From Methanobacterium_D oryzae (GTDB lineage Archaea; Methanobacteriota; Methanobacteria; Methanobacteriales; Methanobacteriaceae): DNA of 64,000 bases. A program made the position numbers and the translations under genes. The stretch lies in contig NZ_JBNPXC010000003.1 in the NCBI RefSeq assembly GCF_050433505.1, positions 213,817 to 277,816 of the forward strand. The letters run 5' to 3'. Position 1 is the stretch's first letter. Every line of letters starts with the position of its first letter. Positions 19,483 to 32,249 of the stretch are shown piece by piece. Below the pieces are notes generated by a model, which worked only from the letters and a program-made list of their open reading frames with translations, ran no database searches and had not been told where the DNA came from.

Positions 19483-19788
19483 CTATACTGCAAATGCGGC
19501 AATCAGCAGTACCAATCCTAATAAAAATCCGTATACTACATTTGTAAATTTACCTGCTGTGAGGTACACTCCTTCCCTACCAGGGTAAGAGTTTACTGAT
19601 ACGGTAGTAGGATCTAATGAATTCATTAAATCTTCTGCTGCAGCCTCTAATGTGCTTATTTCTGCGTTTATATCGTCCATAGATACTAAAACTGCACCTT
19701 TCATCCCTGCACCAATAATACCAGTGGAAGGATCAAGGGTCAGATTCATCTCAGGAACTACATTTACGTTTGGTAACATTTCGACCAT
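19483..19788 (-). CDS. mtrB: Mtr subunit B
   Basis: 101 residues: a soluble N-terminal region ending in one membrane helix (VVYGFLLGLVLLIAAFAV). A structural subunit of the complex, 12 bp from both neighbours in the operon, with the usual GGAGG site. Confidence 0.96.
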   Translation of the reverse strand: MVEMLPNVNVVPEMNLTLDPSTGIIGAGMKGAVLVSMDDINAEISTLEAAAEDLMNSLDPTTVSVNSYPGREGVYLTAGKFTNVVYGFLLGLVLLIAAFAV

Positions 19789-19800
19789 TTTAATTCCTCC

Positions 19801-20619
19801 TTAATGCTCTTCCTCTTTTGGCCAGAGTCCTGACCATTGAGCTGATGCAGATTCTTCAATTGATGCTTTTGTAAAGCTACTCATTGATATAAACCATCCT
19901 ATAGCACCCACTATAGGAACTAATGCTGTTGCCCAGTTCATGTTAGCTAATAATGCAAGTAGCCCTACTACAGACATAGATGCAAAAGCTGTGCTTGCTG
20001 CTAATTTTAATGTTCTGGTTTGGTTTTCATTTGGTCCTAAACATGCGTTGAATGGATGTTGTATAGCCATTGTGTTTAGGATGAATAATAATCCTATGAA
20101 ACCTGTTGAAACAACTGAAACTAAGATTTTTGGCATTAAGATGCTTCCAGCTATAGCTGCAGAGAATCCGAGTACGGATAATGCTGCTGCACCTGAAAGT
20201 TCAGCTGTACATTGAACAAGAACTGGTATTTTCATTTTAAGTACTTGTCTACCAATTATTGCCACTATAGCACCTACAACCATTGCAAGAGCTAATCCAA
20301 TGATTGGACCACCTAATCCAAAGGCTGGACCAAATATAAATGCACCTGCAAGTCCTGCTAAAGAGCCGACTATACCTATAGCAAGTGACATGTATCCAAT
20401 GGATGGTACACCAGTACCTAAACCATAGCTTGCAACTCTTCTTATTGCATCAGCTCCCCATATGATTGCACAGACAGCACCGAGAGCTCCAAATAATGGT
20501 CCTAGTGAGCCTGTAAATGGTACTAAATATATACCTACAAGTCCGCCTACGATTCCTAATGCTATAGTTTGTGTTTGAGGTATAGCTGCGCCTGCGGGGC
20601 CTCCTCCTACTGCTGACAT
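19801..20619 (-). CDS. mtrC: Mtr subunit C
   Basis: 272 residues, with six or seven membrane segments and a glycine/alanine-rich start. With MtrD and MtrE it forms the membrane core thought to conduct Na+. Its start overlaps the mtrD stop by one base (TAATG), implying translational coupling. Confidence 0.97.
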   Translation of the reverse strand: MSAVGGGPAGAAIPQTQTIALGIVGGLVGIYLVPFTGSLGPLFGALGAVCAIIWGADAIRRVASYGLGTGVPSIGYMSLAIGIVGSLAGLAGAFIFGPAFGLGGPIIGLALAMVVGAIVAIIGRQVLKMKIPVLVQCTAELSGAAALSVLGFSAAIAGSILMPKILVSVVSTGFIGLLFILNTMAIQHPFNACLGPNENQTRTLKLAASTAFASMSVVGLLALLANMNWATALVPIVGAIGWFISMSSFTKASIEESASAQWSGLWPKEEEH

Positions 20620-21323
20620 TAGAAGACACCTCCATATACTAATAATATTGCTACAATACCAGATACGATTGATACAATTGCACTTGCGAGAATTCCTCTT
20701 GGAAGTCTTTTAAATTTAGGGTCGTGGAAACCTTCAATGGTACCCCCAATGTTGTATGAAGCTACAACTGCGTTTATAAAGAAGACACCTACAGCAAATA
20801 TTGCTGCAACTGCTGCTGCACCTGCTACTCCGTAAGCTACTATTCCTGAAAGTGAGCTGTTAAGTACATAGTAGATTAATCCTCCACCAATTCCACCAAG
20901 AGCCCCTCCAATTATTCCACTTACAAAACATACTGTTGGAATTCCGTGACCTTCTGTACCTGGTGTAACATACTTACTTTGTTCTAATTTAGTTATTGGA
21001 TCAACGTCGACTTTAGCTGATACAGGAACACATCCTACACCATAAACGTAGATGAGATTTCCTACAAGCATGGTTATACCAATCATGAGCATTGATCCTA
21101 CTGCACCTGCTGCGAGGATCATATACCATGGCTGTCCTGTCATTGCTGCTGCAGTTATAAGTCCTGTCATACCACCACCTGCTGCAAGCATCGCGGTACC
21201 TGTACCCACACCTGTAGCTGTTGCTATAGCTGCTGGGGCACCACCTACTGGTATAAAGTGGACACCTCCACCAATTAAAACTCCGCCTATGGTAATACCG
21301 GTTATTAATAATAATGGATCCAT
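20619..21323 (-). CDS. mtrD: Mtr subunit D
   Basis: 234 residues, with about six membrane helices rich in Gly/Ala/Ile and a cytoplasmic loop (DVDPITKLEQSKYVTPGTEGHG read in two parts). Core Na+-translocating module. 12 bp after mtrE. Confidence 0.97.
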   Translation of the reverse strand: MDPLLLITGITIGGVLIGGGVHFIPVGGAPAAIATATGVGTGTAMLAAGGGMTGLITAAAMTGQPWYMILAAGAVGSMLMIGITMLVGNLIYVYGVGCVPVSAKVDVDPITKLEQSKYVTPGTEGHGIPTVCFVSGIIGGALGGIGGGLIYYVLNSSLSGIVAYGVAGAAAVAAIFAVGVFFINAVVASYNIGGTIEGFHDPKFKRLPRGILASAIVSIVSGIVAILLVYGGVF

Positions 21324-21335
21324 TATAATACCTCC

Positions 21336-22217
21336 TTATTCCTTATATGGACCGTATGTGTTTCTTGCGAATGATTCTATTCTTCCGTTAAGGACAATCA
21401 ATATCAAGACAATTATAATACCTGCAATTATTCCACCGGTTATTCCAAAGACAACTGTAGTCCAGAAGCTAAGGAACACAATAAGTCCGAAACAGAATCC
21501 TGTAAGTGGTCCTCCGTATTTTGAACAGAAGTTTACAACGTCCATAGAGTTCCTTGCACCTAATTCTGCCTTTCTTGTTATGTCACCGTGTGATGAAACT
21601 GGAATTCCTCCACCAAATGGTAAATGCTGGTATTCTCTTTCTGCACCATAGTGAACATCTCCTGTTGATGAACCTATAGCACCAATTGTTATTCCCCAAA
21701 GTACTGAAAGTAGTGGTAATGAGAATGGGTGCGCAAAGCCTGGTACAGGCAATGTCATTAAGTATGATAATCCCACTATACCGAATGTTACTATAAATCC
21801 GTGACCAGCTATTGGGCCTAAGTGTGATGTAATAACATCAAGATATAACGGTTGGTTAAATTGAGATTGGCTTACAATCCTTCCCATGTGTGATGTTGCT
21901 GCAAATGCTGCATGTATTAATGCTGCTACAAATGATCCTGCAGCTAATGCCATTATAACAGGTAAATTCATTCCTATAAGGACGGCGGTTACAGAACCTG
22001 CTATACCGACCATTGTACCCCATAGAACTGGTTCACCAGACACAGCTTTGTTAAACATTCTATGAAGGTTACCCATTTGTGGAGCCAGTTGTACCTGAGA
22101 GTTAGGGTTACTCATTGAACCTACATCAGATTCAAGGTCCTCAGCGGCTCCGGCAATGGTTGCAGCTGCTCCCATAAGAGCAACAATACCTAATCCTGTT
22201 ATCATAGGGTCTGCCAT
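21336..22217 (-). CDS. mtrE: Mtr subunit E
   Basis: 293 residues, with six membrane helices and a soluble loop (GDVHYGAEREYQHLPFGGG) conserved in the family. It is proposed to form the Na+ path with MtrCD. First gene of the mtr operon. It begins only about 33 bp after the mcr terminator hairpin, with an AAAGGAGGAAAAAAAT leader and no obvious TATA box between, so readthrough from mcr probably contributes to its expression. Confidence 0.97.
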   Translation of the reverse strand: MADPMITGLGIVALMGAAATIAGAAEDLESDVGSMSNPNSQVQLAPQMGNLHRMFNKAVSGEPVLWGTMVGIAGSVTAVLIGMNLPVIMALAAGSFVAALIHAAFAATSHMGRIVSQSQFNQPLYLDVITSHLGPIAGHGFIVTFGIVGLSYLMTLPVPGFAHPFSLPLLSVLWGITIGAIGSSTGDVHYGAEREYQHLPFGGGIPVSSHGDITRKAELGARNSMDVVNFCSKYGGPLTGFCFGLIVFLSFWTTVVFGITGGIIAGIIIVLILIVLNGRIESFARNTYGPYKE

Positions 22218-22249
22218 ATTTTTTTCCTCCTTTTTTAATTAAAATAAAA

Positions 22250-22270
22250 AAATAGGTGTTTGCATTACAC

Positions 22271-22276
<6 letters not shown>
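22250..22276 (-). terminator. mcr/mtr intergenic terminator-like hairpin
   Basis: AAATAGGTG pairs perfectly with CACCTATTT (22268-22276 and 22250-22258) around a 9-base loop. The mcrA stop codon lies inside the first arm, and the minus-strand RNA continues into a T-rich run. Confidence 0.85.
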
Positions 22277-23923
<1,647 letters not shown>

Positions 23924-23940
23924 ATTAATCATCCTCCTGA

Positions 23941-24690
<750 letters not shown>

Positions 24691-24691
24691 T

Positions 24692-25288
24692 TCATGCACC
24701 TCCTAGTGCTAACCTAACTTTTCTAATTATTTCATCCAACTTTTCTTGGGGTGCTGTTTCTCCTCTAATAACACCGCTTATTATATTCACGATTTCACCT
24801 TTTGTTTTAGGCTCTTCGGGCATTACAGCTTTAGTTTTAACACCAATTTTTGCAAAATCTTCAAAGTCAACAGGATACTCACATATTATTACGCAAGGCA
24901 TCTCTACGTTTCTTAGTATTAATCTGGCCTTGTAAGTGATGTGATGCTTCACACCGCCTAGATGCACCACTATCAATTTATGTAAATTGATTTGCTCTAT
25001 TTCCTTTGGAGTAAGTCCAAAAAGACTACCGCCTCCAGCAGATGGAGCATCTTGTGGAACACCAGCTCCGGCATTCAAAACGAGAGTGCTTGTCATTATG
25101 TTTGCTTCCCGTAATGCAAATGTTATTTCACAAACTGGTTTTGTTATGTGTCTCCTTCCAGGAGACATAGCAATTGCTAATACTTCACTTCCACTTTGTG
25201 CAAATGTTCCTCTTTGGGCAATTCCTCCTCCTTCACCCATACCCATTGTTTCTCTGCAATCTACAATGTGTGTACCTTTGCCAATCAT
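24692..25288 (-). CDS. mcrC: Mcr operon protein McrC
   Basis: 198 residues. Not a subunit of the finished enzyme; it belongs to the ATP-dependent activation complex of methyl-CoM reductase. Conserved segments: VDCRETMGMGEGGGIAQRGTFA, here read as RETMGMGEGG and QRGTFAQSG, and MSPGRRHITKPVCEI. Its start overlaps the mcrD stop by four bases (ATGA). Confidence 0.95.
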   Translation of the reverse strand: MIGKGTHIVDCRETMGMGEGGGIAQRGTFAQSGSEVLAIAMSPGRRHITKPVCEITFALREANIMTSTLVLNAGAGVPQDAPSAGGGSLFGLTPKEIEQINLHKLIVVHLGGVKHHITYKARLILRNVEMPCVIICEYPVDFEDFAKIGVKTKAVMPEEPKTKGEIVNIISGVIRGETAPQEKLDEIIRKVRLALGGA

Positions 25289-25728
25289 TCTTCTTTTTTC
25301 CTCTGTAGTATTTGGGCTCTTTCACTGAGTTTAGCGTTTTGATCAGTTAATCCGACCATTTCATCAGGAATTTCTTCTAGTTCCGCCCCATATTTAAGGG
25401 TGTCTGAAACTGTTTTCTGTTTTCGTATGAAGTGTCCGATGTGGATATTATATCCAAAAGGTAAAACATCTTCACAAACTTCTCTTATTTTGTCAATGAC
25501 TTCTTCTGACTCAATTTCCATTAGTACTCTGCCAGGCTTAACTTGTACATTTACTTCTTCACCGTTTATGATCATTGTTCTGCGGTCTGAGTGTCCTTCT
25601 CTTACTGGAGGAAGTCTTGGTCCATGTATAATCATCTTTTTAATACCATCTATACCATCAAGATCATTTAATAATCTTTCAGCAGTATCGACGTTTAATA
25701 ATCTGTGTGGAAATATCTCAATGTCCAT
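25285..25728 (-). CDS. mcrD: Mcr operon protein McrD
   Basis: 147 residues. A small chaperone-like protein associated with Mcr assembly or F430 delivery; it is not part of the mature enzyme. The EIFPHRLLNVDTAERLLNDL start and IHIGHFIRKQKTVSDTLKYG segment are typical. It lies 32 bp after mcrB and overlaps mcrC by four bases. Confidence 0.95.
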   Translation of the reverse strand: MDIEIFPHRLLNVDTAERLLNDLDGIDGIKKMIIHGPRLPPVREGHSDRRTMIINGEEVNVQVKPGRVLMEIESEEVIDKIREVCEDVLPFGYNIHIGHFIRKQKTVSDTLKYGAELEEIPDEMVGLTDQNAKLSERAQILQRKKEE

Positions 25729-25760
25729 TTGCTGTTATCCCCAAGTTTGGATTTTTTAGT

Positions 25761-27086
<1,326 letters not shown>

Positions 27087-27225
27087 TTTTTCCCTCCTGA
27101 GAAATTCTCGTACATCAATTTGGAGTACTAATCATCCTAGAGAATTTGGCTAAGCCGCGTTCACTTAAAAGGAATCCTTTTTAGTACATATTGATATACG
27201 AGACTTAATTTTTGTCTTATATATT
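27087..27225 (-). promoter_or_regulatory. mcr promoter and structured leader RNA
   Basis: Reading the minus strand, a TATA box AATATATAAG (27225-27216) is followed by a leader that folds on paper. P1 is 13 bp between 27190-27202 and 27107-27119, continuous with one G-U pair. P2 is 7 bp, TTAGTAC/GTACTAA (27181-27187 with 27125-27131). A hairpin AAAAGG/CCTTTT (27167-27181) shares one base with P2. A small hairpin GGC/GCC lies at 27148-27156. P1 closes just before the Shine-Dalgarno (27092-27098). A second TATA-like TTTATAAA lies further up near 27253, so the transcription start is uncertain. Confidence 0.65.
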
Positions 27226-27374
27226 ATTAAACTTTCTTTCTGATTCAAGTAGAAACATTTATAAAGTATAATCACTCAATTTTATTTTAGTATATATTCT
27301 AAATTTTTAATACAATTTACTCAATTTTGGCCAATAACAGTCCATTTTATGTAGTTTAAACACAAATTGATACT

Positions 27375-28628
27375 ATGCAAATTGTAGCAGATGTAGGTGG
27401 AATACCTGGGAAAGACTGCAGAGGTTTTTGTAAATACTGTTATTTTAGAAAAGTAAAAGGTATAGAAGCTTTAGGCTGCAAAAACTGTTCTTCAGGTAAA
27501 GTAGGCTGTGATAGCTGCACAACAGGAGTTAGAGAGACAGGAAATGAGTTTCTACCACCATTTTTTGTAGTGAGTTCTGTTCAAAGTACCCTCATGATGG
27601 GAGGCTATCGTGATGCGAATCTTAAGGTGAATATTAGTGGAGGAGGGGATGTGAGCTGTTATCCTCATCTTCTTGAAGTTGTTAATGCATTTTCTGATTT
27701 TGGACTTCCCATGCACCTTGGATATACCAGTGGTAAAGGTATAGACGATGCGAAGATGGCTGAAGAACTTGTTTCAAAAGAAGTTAGGGAAGTAACATTT
27801 ACTACATTTTCAACTAATCCTATTATAAGAAAAGAATGGGTAAATGATAAAACTCCTGAAGAGTCACTTAAAGCACTTAAAATATTTTGTGAAAGTTCAG
27901 AAGTACATGCTGCTTCTGTAATTGTGCCTGGAGTAAATGATGGTGAAGATTTACTCCAAACATGTGCTAAACTTGAGGAATGGGGAGCTAAAGCATTTAT
28001 AATGATGCGATTTGCAAATTCTCGCAATCAAGGTTTAATACTTGGTAATGAACCAATATTAAAAGATGTAGATTCTCATACACTTGATGAGTTTGAAGTC
28101 CTTGTTAGAAAAGTTAATGATGAATTTAGCTTTAAAGTTACAGGTACACCAGTTTGCGATCCTGATAATGACACTCCTTTTGCAATTTCAAAAGATAAAA
28201 ATAAGGAATATTTGGATATATTATCTAAAGTAACTTCAGAAGCTACTATATTAACAAGTAATATTGCTGCTCCATTTATAGAAAAAATAATTGAAAATAT
28301 TGAAGCTGATGATCTGGTTAATGTAGTTGCAGTTGATCAAGATATTGGGTGCCTTATAACAAGAAAAGACCTTAAAGAGGTAGATTTAAGCCAGTTGAAA
28401 GAAACTGTGCTTATTCCTGGTCGTGCTTTTGTACATGATAACGAGTCTCAAGAAATTTTAAGTAATGATGGCATCAATAGGCTTGTTGCAAGAGGACCTG
28501 ATAAATTGACCGTTGATGGAGAAATGAGTGGAACCCTGAGCCGTGAAGATGTCTTAAAACGTGAATTAATCGCTTTTGAAGACCTCATAGGTGCTATTAA
28601 TTTCTTTGGAGTTAGAGTTGAAAAATAA
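27375..28628 (+). CDS. mmp10: Methanogenesis marker 10, McrA arginine C5-methylase
   Basis: 417 residues. A radical SAM enzyme shown in other methanogens to methylate the active-site arginine of McrA. The SAM/[4Fe-4S] cysteines are Cys15, Cys19 and Cys22 (CRGFCKYC). A Cys-rich loop (GCKNCSSGKVGCDSC) follows, as in the family. The substrate Arg271 is present in McrA encoded next door. It is divergent from mcrB across 288 bp, so the two share a regulatory region. Confidence 0.93.
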   Translation: MQIVADVGGIPGKDCRGFCKYCYFRKVKGIEALGCKNCSSGKVGCDSCTTGVRETGNEFLPPFFVVSSVQSTLMMGGYRDANLKVNISGGGDVSCYPHLLEVVNAFSDFGLPMHLGYTSGKGIDDAKMAEELVSKEVREVTFTTFSTNPIIRKEWVNDKTPEESLKALKIFCESSEVHAASVIVPGVNDGEDLLQTCAKLEEWGAKAFIMMRFANSRNQGLILGNEPILKDVDSHTLDEFEVLVRKVNDEFSFKVTGTPVCDPDNDTPFAISKDKNKEYLDILSKVTSEATILTSNIAAPFIEKIIENIEADDLVNVVAVDQDIGCLITRKDLKEVDLSQLKETVLIPGRAFVHDNESQEILSNDGINRLVARGPDKLTVDGEMSGTLSREDVLKRELIAFEDLIGAINFFGVRVEK

Positions 28629-28713
28629 GCACTCATAATAACTCTAATTTATATTTCATTTAGAAAAGATAGAATATTTTATTTTTCATATACCCTAACT
28701 TGTTAATTTAGAA

Positions 28714-29781
28714 TTATTTTTTAAGTTTTATTAAAGTTATTTCACTTCTTGAGCCTAATCTCATTGGAGGGCCCCATGTCCCTGTTCCTTGAGATACATA
28801 AACTTGGGTGTCCTCATAATTATAGATTCCATTAAAATAAGGAAAAACTAATCTCCCTAAAATAGTAAAAGGGAAAAATTGTCCTTTATGAGTATGTCCA
28901 GATAATAGTAAGCTGATTCCAGATTCACTAGCAGCTTTAATTTCTGTAGGTACATGATACATAAGTATAGATGGTTTAGACTTATCAATTTCCATCTGAG
29001 AGAGTATTTTTCTTAAATAGTTTCTTTCCAATGAATAATCCACACCAATTATCTGTAAATCTTCAAATTCAACGATTTCATCTCTTAGAACAGTTATATT
29101 TGTGGTTTTAAGGACTTCATGAACATTTTCTATTCCTTCATAAAAGTCATGGTTACCCATTCCAAGAAATACGGGGCATTTAAGGTCATTTATTGCATTA
29201 AACATATAAGGATGTAATTTAGCACTCCCATCTGCAGTATCACCGGTTATTAAGACTGCATCAGGATTTAGAGTGTTTGTCTTCTCTACTATTTTTTTAA
29301 TAAATCCTGAATTTCTGATAGAGCCTATATGCATGTCACTGAGCTGAACTATTTTCATTTCTCTTTTTAAATTTGGAATTTTAAACTCTACTTCTTTAAT
29401 TTCTAAATATAAACTATTAATGATAGCATAAGCACTTATAACTGAGGCAATTGCTATGATTGAGATTCCTGCTGTAAATGGAGGAATTTTAAATATAAAG
29501 TTCAATATTTCATATCCAATAAGAAGGATTAAAATGAAAAATGATATTCCCATCCATGCAGAAGCAATTGCATAAAATGCACGAGTAATTATATGTGAAA
29601 TAGACCTTTCAAGTACAGCTGCTGCTGGATAAGCAATGGCAAATAAAAATATCGATGAATGAACAGTTATTTCAGATAAATCCAATAACATTCCCATTCT
29701 AGAAAAAATATAGTAATTAAGAATAAGAAAACCAAAGAAAAATACTGACATGAACATGGCCATTTGAATTATTCTTTTCAT
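28714..29781 (-). CDS. Membrane-anchored metallophosphoesterase
   Basis: 355 residues. Four hydrophobic segments (about 1-150) precede a calcineurin-type domain with its full motif set: SDMHIGS, ITGDTADG, GNHDFYEG and SGHTHKGQ. These bind two metals in the family. It resembles YaeI/UDP-diacylglucosamine hydrolase-like enzymes with an N-terminal membrane part. Substrate unknown; a lipid or envelope phosphoester is plausible. Isolated minus-strand gene, reading in the same direction as mmp7. Confidence 0.88.
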   Translation of the reverse strand: MKRIIQMAMFMSVFFFGFLILNYYIFSRMGMLLDLSEITVHSSIFLFAIAYPAAAVLERSISHIITRAFYAIASAWMGISFFILILLIGYEILNFIFKIPPFTAGISIIAIASVISAYAIINSLYLEIKEVEFKIPNLKREMKIVQLSDMHIGSIRNSGFIKKIVEKTNTLNPDAVLITGDTADGSAKLHPYMFNAINDLKCPVFLGMGNHDFYEGIENVHEVLKTTNITVLRDEIVEFEDLQIIGVDYSLERNYLRKILSQMEIDKSKPSILMYHVPTEIKAASESGISLLLSGHTHKGQFFPFTILGRLVFPYFNGIYNYEDTQVYVSQGTGTWGPPMRLGSRSEITLIKLKK

Positions 29782-29860
29782 ATTAAAACTCCAAAAATAG
29801 TAGGTGTATTACGACGTATATTTATTATATTAAATTAAGTTTTCTAAAATAAATTTGTAT

Positions 29861-30772
29861 TTATAAGATAGATGATTCTGGCAACATCTTAACCAGAGTA
29901 TAATCGTACATCATGGATTTTTTGATTTCTGATACATCTTCTAAAATGTAATCATCGACTTTAACCTGTCCAATTTCATCTTTATATTTATCATAGTTGA
30001 GTTTAACTCTTACCCCATCTAGCTGGCTAACAACTGGTAATGGTGCATATGTTTCTTTAATTACAGGCATCTGATTTTCAATTTCATTTTTTACAAGTAT
30101 TGGAGGGACTATTGGTGGATCTTGAGATATTTCATATCTTCTATCGTTTAAAATATTTTCAACAACATCGACCAGATTTCTAAGGGCCCTGATATTTTCT
30201 CCACGCTTAAGTCTTCTTGGAATTCTTCCCAATCCACTTACATATGCTGTTGCTCCAGTAATTTCATCCACATTCATCTCTGGAGCTCCAGTTACTACTA
30301 CCGGTATCTCTAAATCTTCAAAAAGGTGTGTTTTATTTAATATGCACTCTCTAAAACTTCCAAGAGCAAAAACAGCCACATCATGTTCTTCAATAAGTCT
30401 TTTTTCATCTTCTGAAATTCTAGATATACCTTTTCCTGCACCGCGGGAGAGGCCTATCATATTATCTTTTGCACCATATCTTCGGAGGTATTCTGAAATA
30501 TCACATGCAGAATGTGGAAGATGTTGTCTTGCCAGTGTTGGAGAAACTATTGCAATTTCTGTTCCTGCCATTGGAGCAACTTTAACTGTCCCAAGGAGCT
30601 CTTTTGCCTTTTCTTTTACTTTATCTACATCTTCAATTGGTACAGCGAGAGTTATGACAAGATCCATCTGACTGAATGTTTCTTGAAGCACAAAGCCTCC
30701 TAAATCTTCTATAAGCTCTGTTATCTCTTCGTGCTTATGAACTCCTCCAGAATATGTTAAGGTTTCATACAT
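29861..30772 (-). CDS. mmp7: Methanogenesis marker protein 7
   Basis: 303 residues matching the methanogen-only marker 7 family (start YETLTYSGGVHKHEEI, then LARQHLPHSACDISEYLRRYG split across the text, and a C-terminal proline-rich DPPIVPPI). Mmp7 has been linked to the Mcr activation complex in other methanogens. It has no recognised catalytic motif. It overlaps its upstream neighbour by 16 bp, so the two form a translational pair close to mcr. Confidence 0.9.
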   Translation of the reverse strand: MYETLTYSGGVHKHEEITELIEDLGGFVLQETFSQMDLVITLAVPIEDVDKVKEKAKELLGTVKVAPMAGTEIAIVSPTLARQHLPHSACDISEYLRRYGAKDNMIGLSRGAGKGISRISEDEKRLIEEHDVAVFALGSFRECILNKTHLFEDLEIPVVVTGAPEMNVDEITGATAYVSGLGRIPRRLKRGENIRALRNLVDVVENILNDRRYEISQDPPIVPPILVKNEIENQMPVIKETYAPLPVVSQLDGVRVKLNYDKYKDEIGQVKVDDYILEDVSEIKKSMMYDYTLVKMLPESSIL

Positions 30773-31287
30773 AGTTTTTTCTCCAAAATAGCGTACCTCA
30801 TTTCTGCCCGTTTTATAGGATCTAAAGGCACATTTCTGTGTGATGGTATTTCAACTGTTTTTATATTGTCTTCTATTTCATTTATTATTTTATCTTTCAT
30901 ATAATCAGGATAAACAACAAAGTCATGAAATTCATCAGTAATTGTAAAGCCCATATCTTGCACTATATCCTTTAAAAAGTTTGAATAAACTTTTACTTTT
31001 ATTTTTCGATTTTTTTTCAGTGATTTTGAGTCTATTTCGTTTTCTATTTTATAACTTAAAGGATTAGTCTCGAAAAATTCTGATAGTGTTTTTATACTTT
31101 CTTCAATCTGTGAAAATGTGTTCAATTTAATTTTTATAGATTTATTAGTAATTTTCGTTTCTGAAAGTGTTATTACTATATCTGCATTTGTTTTATTGGG
31201 ATTCTGGCTAACAATGTAATTAGAGATTCCTGCTAATTGTAGAATTTTCTCACACATTGGAGTTGTTACAATTTTTAATGTTGACAT
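30757..31287 (-). CDS. Probable methanogenesis marker protein 5 (DUF2112-like)
   Basis: 176 residues. The N-terminus STLKIVTTPMCEKILQLAG, the phrase ADIVITLSE and the C-terminal HRNVPLDPIKRAEMRY resemble marker 5 proteins of methanogens, which are often encoded beside marker 7. I am less sure of the family number than of its being a methanogen-specific partner of mmp7; marker 17 is the alternative. The 16-bp overlap with mmp7 supports joint expression. Function unknown. Confidence 0.6.
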   Translation of the reverse strand: MSTLKIVTTPMCEKILQLAGISNYIVSQNPNKTNADIVITLSETKITNKSIKIKLNTFSQIEESIKTLSEFFETNPLSYKIENEIDSKSLKKNRKIKVKVYSNFLKDIVQDMGFTITDEFHDFVVYPDYMKDKIINEIEDNIKTVEIPSHRNVPLDPIKRAEMRYAILEKKLCMKP

Positions 31288-31440
31288 GATTTTCCTCGCT
31301 TTGAGTAATATTATGTCAATTCTATATCAATTTTACTTTTTAGTTAATTTAAAATATTAATACTTACATAATAAGTAATACTAAATGATATAATTTCTAA
31401 AAATTGTAGTTTAATTAAAATTTGTTAATAGGTGATAACT

Positions 31441-31707
31441 ATGAAAATAGACGAAATAAAAGGAAAGGAAGTAATAGATGAACAAGGAAATAAACTTGGA
31501 GAAGTTTCAGATGTAGAATTAGACCTTATGACCCGTAGAGTAGAAGGAATTGTATATAGAGAAGGAGGAGGAGTATCAGCAGCAGTAGGTATGGGAAAAG
31601 AAATGATGGTTCCTTGTGACAGGATTGACAAAATTGGAGATAAAGTACTTCTAAAAAGAAAAGGCCTAAGTCAACATGAATTAGATGTTATAACTGGTGG
31701 AGAATAG
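31441..31707 (+). CDS. PRC-barrel domain protein
   Basis: 88 residues from ATG 31441, after GGTGATAACT. KIDEIKGKEVIDEQGNKLGEVSDVELD is a standard PRC-barrel opening, and MMVPCDRIDKIGDKVLL the closing strand. Small stand-alone version, probably a protein-protein or RNA-related adaptor; partner unknown. Monocistronic. Confidence 0.85.
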   Translation: MKIDEIKGKEVIDEQGNKLGEVSDVELDLMTRRVEGIVYREGGGVSAAVGMGKEMMVPCDRIDKIGDKVLLKRKGLSQHELDVITGGE

Positions 31708-31985
31708 AGTGATACTAAAAAGAAAATAAAGATTGCTTAAATAACATTTATTTCCTTTTTAATACCCAATACTTCTAATTTTCATAAATGTATATTACTA
31801 CAATAACTGAATTTCTAACAAATACTATAACCAAACCAATAATATTAATATAAACTATTTGAATCCTTAAACCACTTAAATCCCATAAATAAGCTTTCTT
31901 TGATAATTTATAAAAACATTTATATAATAAATTCATAATAAAGATAATCAAGATCAATTAAATTTGGTCGAAGGATGTGAATAAA

Positions 31986-32198
31986 TTGTTCGGAACAGAT
32001 CGAAGTCCAAAAACAGCCCCTATTGAAGAAGGGGAAGAATATGATGTTAAAATTGAAGATGTAGGTAAAGAAGGGGACGGTATTACTCGTATAGAAGGTT
32101 TTGTTGTATTTGTACCAAATACTAAAGCCGGTGATGAAGTTAAAGTTAAAATTGTTTCTGTAAGAAGAAAATTCGGCTTTGCTGAAAAAATCGAATAA
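31986..32198 (+). CDS. TRAM domain protein
   Basis: About 70 residues. The EEYDVKIEDVGKEGDGITRIEGFVVFVPNT stretch is the RNA-binding TRAM beta-barrel. Stand-alone archaeal TRAM proteins act as RNA chaperones in several methanogens. I prefer TTG 31986 as start, because GGATGTGA sits 5 bp before it and the N-terminus MFGTDR then matches the family. A GTG at 31977 overlaps that site. Confidence 0.85.
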   Translation: MFGTDRSPKTAPIEEGEEYDVKIEDVGKEGDGITRIEGFVVFVPNTKAGDEVKVKIVSVRRKFGFAEKIE

Positions 32199-32249
32199 GT
32201 TAACTTATTTTTAATTTACTAAATTTTCTATTTCTTTTGGTGTTTTTCT

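Noticed and set aside
31975..31988. GTG 31977 as start of the TRAM protein
   Set aside because: The GTG is part of the GGATGTGA ribosome binding site; TTG 31986 has proper spacing and gives the family N-terminus.
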